Under the pieces are notes generated by a model. The model was not told where the DNA came from and searched no databases. It worked only from the letters and a program-made list of their open reading frames with translations. Both the position numbers and the translations under genes were made by a program. Positions 60,566-64,000 of a DNA stretch of 64,000 nt are shown piece after piece. The stretch comes from Allodiplogaster sudhausi. Its lineage: Eukaryota > Nematoda > Chromadorea > Rhabditida > Diplogasteridae. Numbering within the stretch: position 1 is the first letter of the stretch; each line of letters begins with the position of its first letter. Location of the stretch: contig CALZFC010000268.1 of the NCBI GenBank assembly GCA_945643635.1, positions 2,501-66,500 of the forward strand. Reading direction: 5' to 3'.

Positions 60566-61593
60566 CCTATCTCTCGCCTACTCTCTCTCTCTCTCTCTTT
60601 CTCGTCCCTCCAAACTATTCATTCAGTCGTTCTCAACTTTCTTAAAATTATAAATATAATTATAATATATTTCCCATAAGCATAATTCTACTCTCCCTTT
60701 TTAAAGCAACGAGCCTCTTCCGTGCTCACAGATGCCAGATATCGATTTCGAAAAGTGGCGCGAACATGGTGCGTTTGAATTTTTGGTGAAGATGAAGAAC
60801 ATCTCTGGTCAATTGCTCGTCTTCCAATCACAGGATCCTGCTCGATTGACGGCGTCTCGATTCCGCTGAATGGGCACGCGCGTCCGTCTCCATGTCAATC
60901 ATGCACATGCACGTCGACAGGGGTAAACTAGTTGTATTGATTGATTTATTTTGATTCAGCGATCAATTATCATCATTTACTTAATAACCAACCATCAAAT
61001 CAGTGTAATTTAAATTATGAGATATCACAATGTACGTGATACATACATACTATTCGGCCTGCCGCGCCTTTAATCTATGGAAAAAGTACTTTGTTGAGCT
61101 CCCTTACTGTTAGCAATGACAGAACGTTATTGAAAATGAAGGTTCGGCAAACGATTATGATTCACTGTCCCCTTTCAAATGGGTAGTAGACCTGGGAAAG
61201 CGAAGTCTTGATCTATACCATTTACACACATGTTTCTCTACAGCAACTTCAATGCTCGACTAATGTCATCCGGCACTGTGCGCACCTTAGCAGCGGGCAC
61301 GGCGCGATCGAAGCGGCAAAGGTTCGCGCCCATTTAGGGGCCGTTTTTCTGTGGCCGTGGTTTCTGCTTCCGTGGGTTCTGTGGCCGGCAAATAGCACGG
61401 CACGCAAAATGGAATGTTGTTCTGAGCTTGACATTCAAAAATGGGACATTAATGTAACGAGACCAAGGGCACGTTTCCGTAGCAATTTGTTGTTGTAGTT
61501 GTTGTTGTTTTGTTCGGTGATAATATATTCTTTTACTCTTCTTTGCAGGATGCTGCGTGCGTCGTGCAGTGTCCGAGGCTGGCCAGTCTATGA
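52723..61593 (+). CDS. Animal heme peroxidase 2 with Cys-rich C-terminus
   Basis: About 790 residues from 24 exons; the first (signal peptide) exon was not found. Exons: 52723-52851, 53093-53169, 53682-53827, 55826-55968, 56075-56131, 56346-56448, 56622-56716, 56931 to about 57052, 57189-57236, 57402-57517, 57609-57679, 57841-57968, 58299-58425, 58754-58870, 58983-59036, 59201-59317, 59643-59712, 59814-59972, 60149-60252, 60398-60506, 60707-60768, 60834-60922, 61244-61321 and 61549-61593. The prodomain ([15 protein letters not shown]) resembles the mammalian peroxidase propeptide. Catalytic landmarks: [27 protein letters not shown] (distal Gln and His), [57 protein letters not shown] (proximal His), [36 protein letters not shown] and CDRFFYEND. 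The tail has [12 protein letters not shown] and [11 protein letters not shown], a VWC-like cysteine pattern as in peroxidasins. All main catalytic residues are present, so activity is likely. Confidence 0.88.
54342..54347 (-). terminator. Poly(A) signal of the antisense gene
   Basis: tttatt on plus (AATAAA on minus), 10 bases after the stop codon at 54357-54359; a very short 3' UTR is normal in nematodes. Confidence 0.55.
54357..54629 (-). CDS. 3' end of an antisense single-pass membrane protein
   Basis: Two minus-strand exons: 54629 to about 54529 and 54452-54357. The first encodes an acidic stretch ([20 protein letters not shown]); the second continues in phase into [14 protein letters not shown] and a hydrophobic segment that ends the protein (FLVIYIFL, stop). 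A poly(A) signal follows. This looks like a C-terminal juxtamembrane region and transmembrane anchor. Upstream exons, expected above 54.63 kb within the same intron of peroxidase 2, could not be identified. No family is recognised. Confidence 0.5.
55013..55197. mobile_element. MITE-like element, about 185 bp
   Basis: Imperfect inverted ends: ttaaaggaactatccatgga at the left and the complement of tccatggacagctcctttaa at the right. It contains the dispersed core ggtttgaattcgcgcatg. It lies in the long intron of peroxidase 2. Confidence 0.65.
57057..57100 (+). repeat. Dispersed GAATTCGCGCC intronic repeat
   Basis: ttcacttttgaattcgcgcc starting within about 15 bases of an exon end in peroxidase 2. 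Confidence 0.7.
57978..58025 (+). repeat. Dispersed GAATTCGCGCC intronic repeat
   Basis: ccttttaaaggaaccccaga then cacgcttgaattcgcgccct, 10 bases after the exon end at 57968. Confidence 0.7.
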
Positions 61594-61678
61594 GCAATTT
61601 GATTTGCTATTGTTGAAATATTTAATATATGAAGACTTACACACAAAGAAGATTGTCTTGAGAGGTCAAAACAATCGC

Positions 61679-62049
61679 TCAAGACTCGTCCGCATCTTCT
61701 GATGATTCTTGTGCCTCATCCACGTCCATGCTGTCCACATCCAGAACATCAACATCGTTGACGTCATTGGTTGCGGAGTCGGAAGCGACCGAAGAGCAGA
61801 ATTGTCGTTAATGGAAAAGCCACTTAGAAATAACACAATTCAAATGGATTCAGACTTGATAGAAAGCAAACCTGCTCCATGCCGTCTCCGGACATGACTC
61901 CACCAATTGTCTCGGCGTCGAAAATAGACGCGGGGAGCACACTCATAGCAGAAGTAGTCGTTCTCACCCATGTGAGCCAGGCGTACGTGTCGTAAAAGCA
62001 TGCCCATCGTGGGTAGCTCTTCTTTACAACCACCAGCTGGACAACGCAT
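61679..62049 (-). CDS. C2H2 zinc-finger protein, partial
   Basis: The clear exon is 62049-61872 on the minus strand. It encodes two C2H2-type units: CPAGGCKEELPTMGMLLRHV followed by RLAH, and YFCYEC followed by a longer spacer and WWSHVRRRHG. Both have the C..C...H...H order, with a wider C-x4-C in the first. It ends in phase 1 at a good donor. A downstream acidic exon (MDVDEAQESSEDADES, stop at 61679) probably forms the C-terminus, but its junction phase is not settled. Upstream exons were not identified; a Cys-rich exon-like stretch at 62310-62372 may belong but does not join in phase. DNA or RNA binding is inferred from the fingers. Confidence 0.6.
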
Positions 62050-62739
62050 CTGCAACATAAATCAAAGCTGCCAAAGGAACAAATCCGTGTGTGTAAGAAG
62101 TTATAAAAATCAAGTGGAAAGATTAAAGGTATGACTAAAGAAAACAAGTATAGATACGAGACCTCCACAACGAGCTAGATAACTAAAAGGTAACACTGTT
62201 CTTTGTTTCTCGTTTGACCATTATAAAAAACATTATATCAAAAAAAAAACTCAAACAAAATCAATAAGAGTTACAATGAGTAAAAAAATGTGATTTTACC
62301 TTGCTCCGCACGTACGCAGCAGGGCGCTGCTCAAGCAGAAAAAGCAAGCTCTACCGAGGCACTCGCTACTAAACAGCACAGTATTAAAATAAACCGTTTT
62401 AAGAACGGGAAGAAATGAACCTTGCTCCAAATAAAGTAGGCTATAATAAAAAAAGGAAATCAAATAAAATGACCAATATTAATAATATTTCCCTAGAAAA
62501 GCGACGGTTTACCTAGTAGAATAGTCTAAACCGGAACTTAACAAAGAATTTGGTATTATTGAATAATAAGATTTTAATACACAGCTAAACATTTCCCACA
62601 AACATTCATCGTCCCCAAAATAAGTCTAGAATATGCTCATTTAACAAAGAATATAATGAAGGAAATAGTTACGGTAGGGAAGTACTTGATAGCTGCGAGC
62701 CACGCGCAGAACGAAGAGAGAGAGAGAGAGAGCTGCTTC
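62050..62739. other. No gene supported
   Basis: AT-rich. One minus-strand exon-like stretch (62372-62310: ECLGRACFFCLSSALLRTCG) ends at a GT donor but has no partner in phase. Confidence 0.4.
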
Positions 62740-63277
62740 CTTGGTACGCTGACCACGCAGCCTGCCGGAGACGATAACCTAAAAAAAAAAACTATTATTG
62801 CACTACTGCTGATAAACTCATCGCAAGTCATAATTGTAATGAAAATTCTTAAAATCCACATAATCCATCTTTTGGCCAGCACAAGTGCAAACTAGTACAA
62901 AACCGGTTCCGGTACTGTTGGCAAGGTCTCCCCATGCAATTCCCATCTTTAACAGGCAAGTAATAACACTAAAAATAAAAAGAAAAACAGCAAAATCCGA
63001 ATCTGGAGTAATTTTACACATGGTAGGCATTTCAAACTACAAACATCATTAATTATTCACCAGCGAAGAGATTCGATCAAATATGCAGAAAGACGAGAAA
63101 AAAATGCAGAAAAAAACGTGAACCGACCTCGCAACCGCGAGCCTTGGGTTCAATGATGAAACGGAGGACTCCGTAGCAGGCGCGGCGGACAGCCAGACCA
63201 ACGACCAACTTGTAGCGGAAAGACTCGCACTGGGCAACGGCGCAGAAACCGCGGGTAGACACCTTCTCGGAGTAGAG
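62740..63277 (-). pseudogene. rps-3: Ribosomal protein S3 fragment
   Basis: Two minus-strand exons in phase: 63277-63128 ([20 protein letters not shown], then [20 protein letters not shown] and EPKARGCE) and 62778-62740 (VIVSGRLRGQRTK). They match the central-to-late part of ribosomal protein S3, where the small-subunit protein has [29 protein letters not shown] and VVVSGKLRGQRAK. After GQRTK the sequence runs into a GA tract and no longer matches; the KH-domain N-terminus is not found upstream in the remaining 720 bases. RPS3 is normally very conserved, and the substitutions seen (STRG, QCES, IVSGRL) are modest. Best read as a partial duplicate; a true gene with distant exons cannot be excluded. 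Confidence 0.75.
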
Positions 63278-64000
63278 CTGCAAGCGAAAGCATTAAGTGA
63301 TGCAGCTAACAATTTTGTTTCTTTATGGCAAACAAATAAAAAAAAATCACCTTGTATTACTTGAGGCTGCCTTCAAGTATTGCAAGGCAGCCCAAACGGC
63401 TAACTTACGACTTTACAACAAAGATTTAAAACAAACCCTCAGAGGAAGCCGCCGATTGGACCCGACTCGGTCTTCGCCAGGAGCTTGGTAACTACAACAC
63501 ACGTTGAATATCCTTCACTTTAGATTATTGCGAAAAAAATAACATAAAAAAAGCTCAAACGAAATAACAAGAACAACAAAAACGAGCAAAACAAAAAAAG
63601 AAAATACAACTCCACCTTGTTCGAATCACACGCATGCAGCCTGACGATGCACGAACTGGGCAAGGCAGCCGGACACGCGAACTGGCGTCTAAACAACAAT
63701 GAATTAAAAACATAAGGAGAAACAAAACGAACTAAAACGCATAACAATAACTTGAATGCTGAACCATCCTCAAATCTTCACGTTTTATTTAATCGTTCCG
63801 TACTGTCACAACAAACATTTCTCTAAAAAGAGGAGTTGCAATTAAAACGTGACTGATGACGCTTTTATGCAAAAGCTCAAAATGAAAAAAATTTAACGGA
63901 AGAATGTACATTTTATTATGTTGCACGAAAAGAAAATAATTTAAAATATGCAAAAGTGTACAAAAAGTTTTTTCGAGCACTTTCACTCGCATGTGAATGT
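63278..64000. other. No gene recognised; one hairpin
   Basis: No exon supported on either strand. A hairpin at 63365-63392 has a perfect 9-bp stem (ggctgcctt / aaggcagcc) and a 10-base loop, extendable by three pairs after one mismatch. Confidence 0.45.

Overview
The window looks like a stretch of a free-living nematode nuclear genome, most like a diplogastrid such as Pristionchus; this is inference. Genes are cut into many short exons (about 50-200 bases) with GT-AG introns, GC-rich exons sit in AT-rich introns, and the 3' UTR that can be seen is very short. The families are typical of nematodes: an SRG-type chemoreceptor, a MATH-BTB (BATH) gene, a nematode O-acyltransferase (oac-like), tandem heme peroxidases and a BEL/Pao retroelement. 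No gene is called from one long ORF except in the retroelement and one odd ORF; all other models were assembled by hand from splice sites with matching phases.

Layout: 0.85-2.5 kb SRG-like 7TM receptor (+). 4.96-8.96 kb PGAP2/FRAG1-like membrane protein (+). 10.1-11.3 kb truncated ionotropic glutamate receptor ligand-binding fragment (+). 11.4-15.5 kb a eukaryotic gene with a ParB/sulfiredoxin-like domain (+), the most unusual gene here. 16.8-20.1 kb SLC2-type sugar transporter (+), first exon(s) not found. 20.1-22.5 kb microsatellite-rich spacer. 22.5-38.1 kb an old tandem duplication: BATH gene copy 1, a 36-bp minisatellite of about 40 near-identical units, a fragment of the neighbouring acyltransferase, a BEL/Pao element 28.2-34.8 kb, then a BATH copy 2 that lost its middle. 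37.9-41.4 kb acyltransferase 3 gene (-). 42.5-43.9 kb unrecognised ORF with in-frame stops. 44.9-52.4 kb and 52.7-61.6 kb two tandem animal heme peroxidases (+); the first has lost distal catalytic residues and carries a 1.26-kb foldback element with a tRNA-derived SINE inside an intron, and the second has a long intron holding the 3' end of an antisense membrane-protein gene. 61.7-62.0 kb C2H2 zinc-finger exon (-). 62.7-63.3 kb ribosomal protein S3 fragment (-).

The genes do not form an operon or pathway. The clearest functional unit is the peroxidase pair, both secreted-type enzymes with a prodomain related to the mammalian peroxidase propeptide. Dispersed short repeats with the core TTGAATTCGCGCC recur in introns throughout and in two places lie at or beside splice sites.
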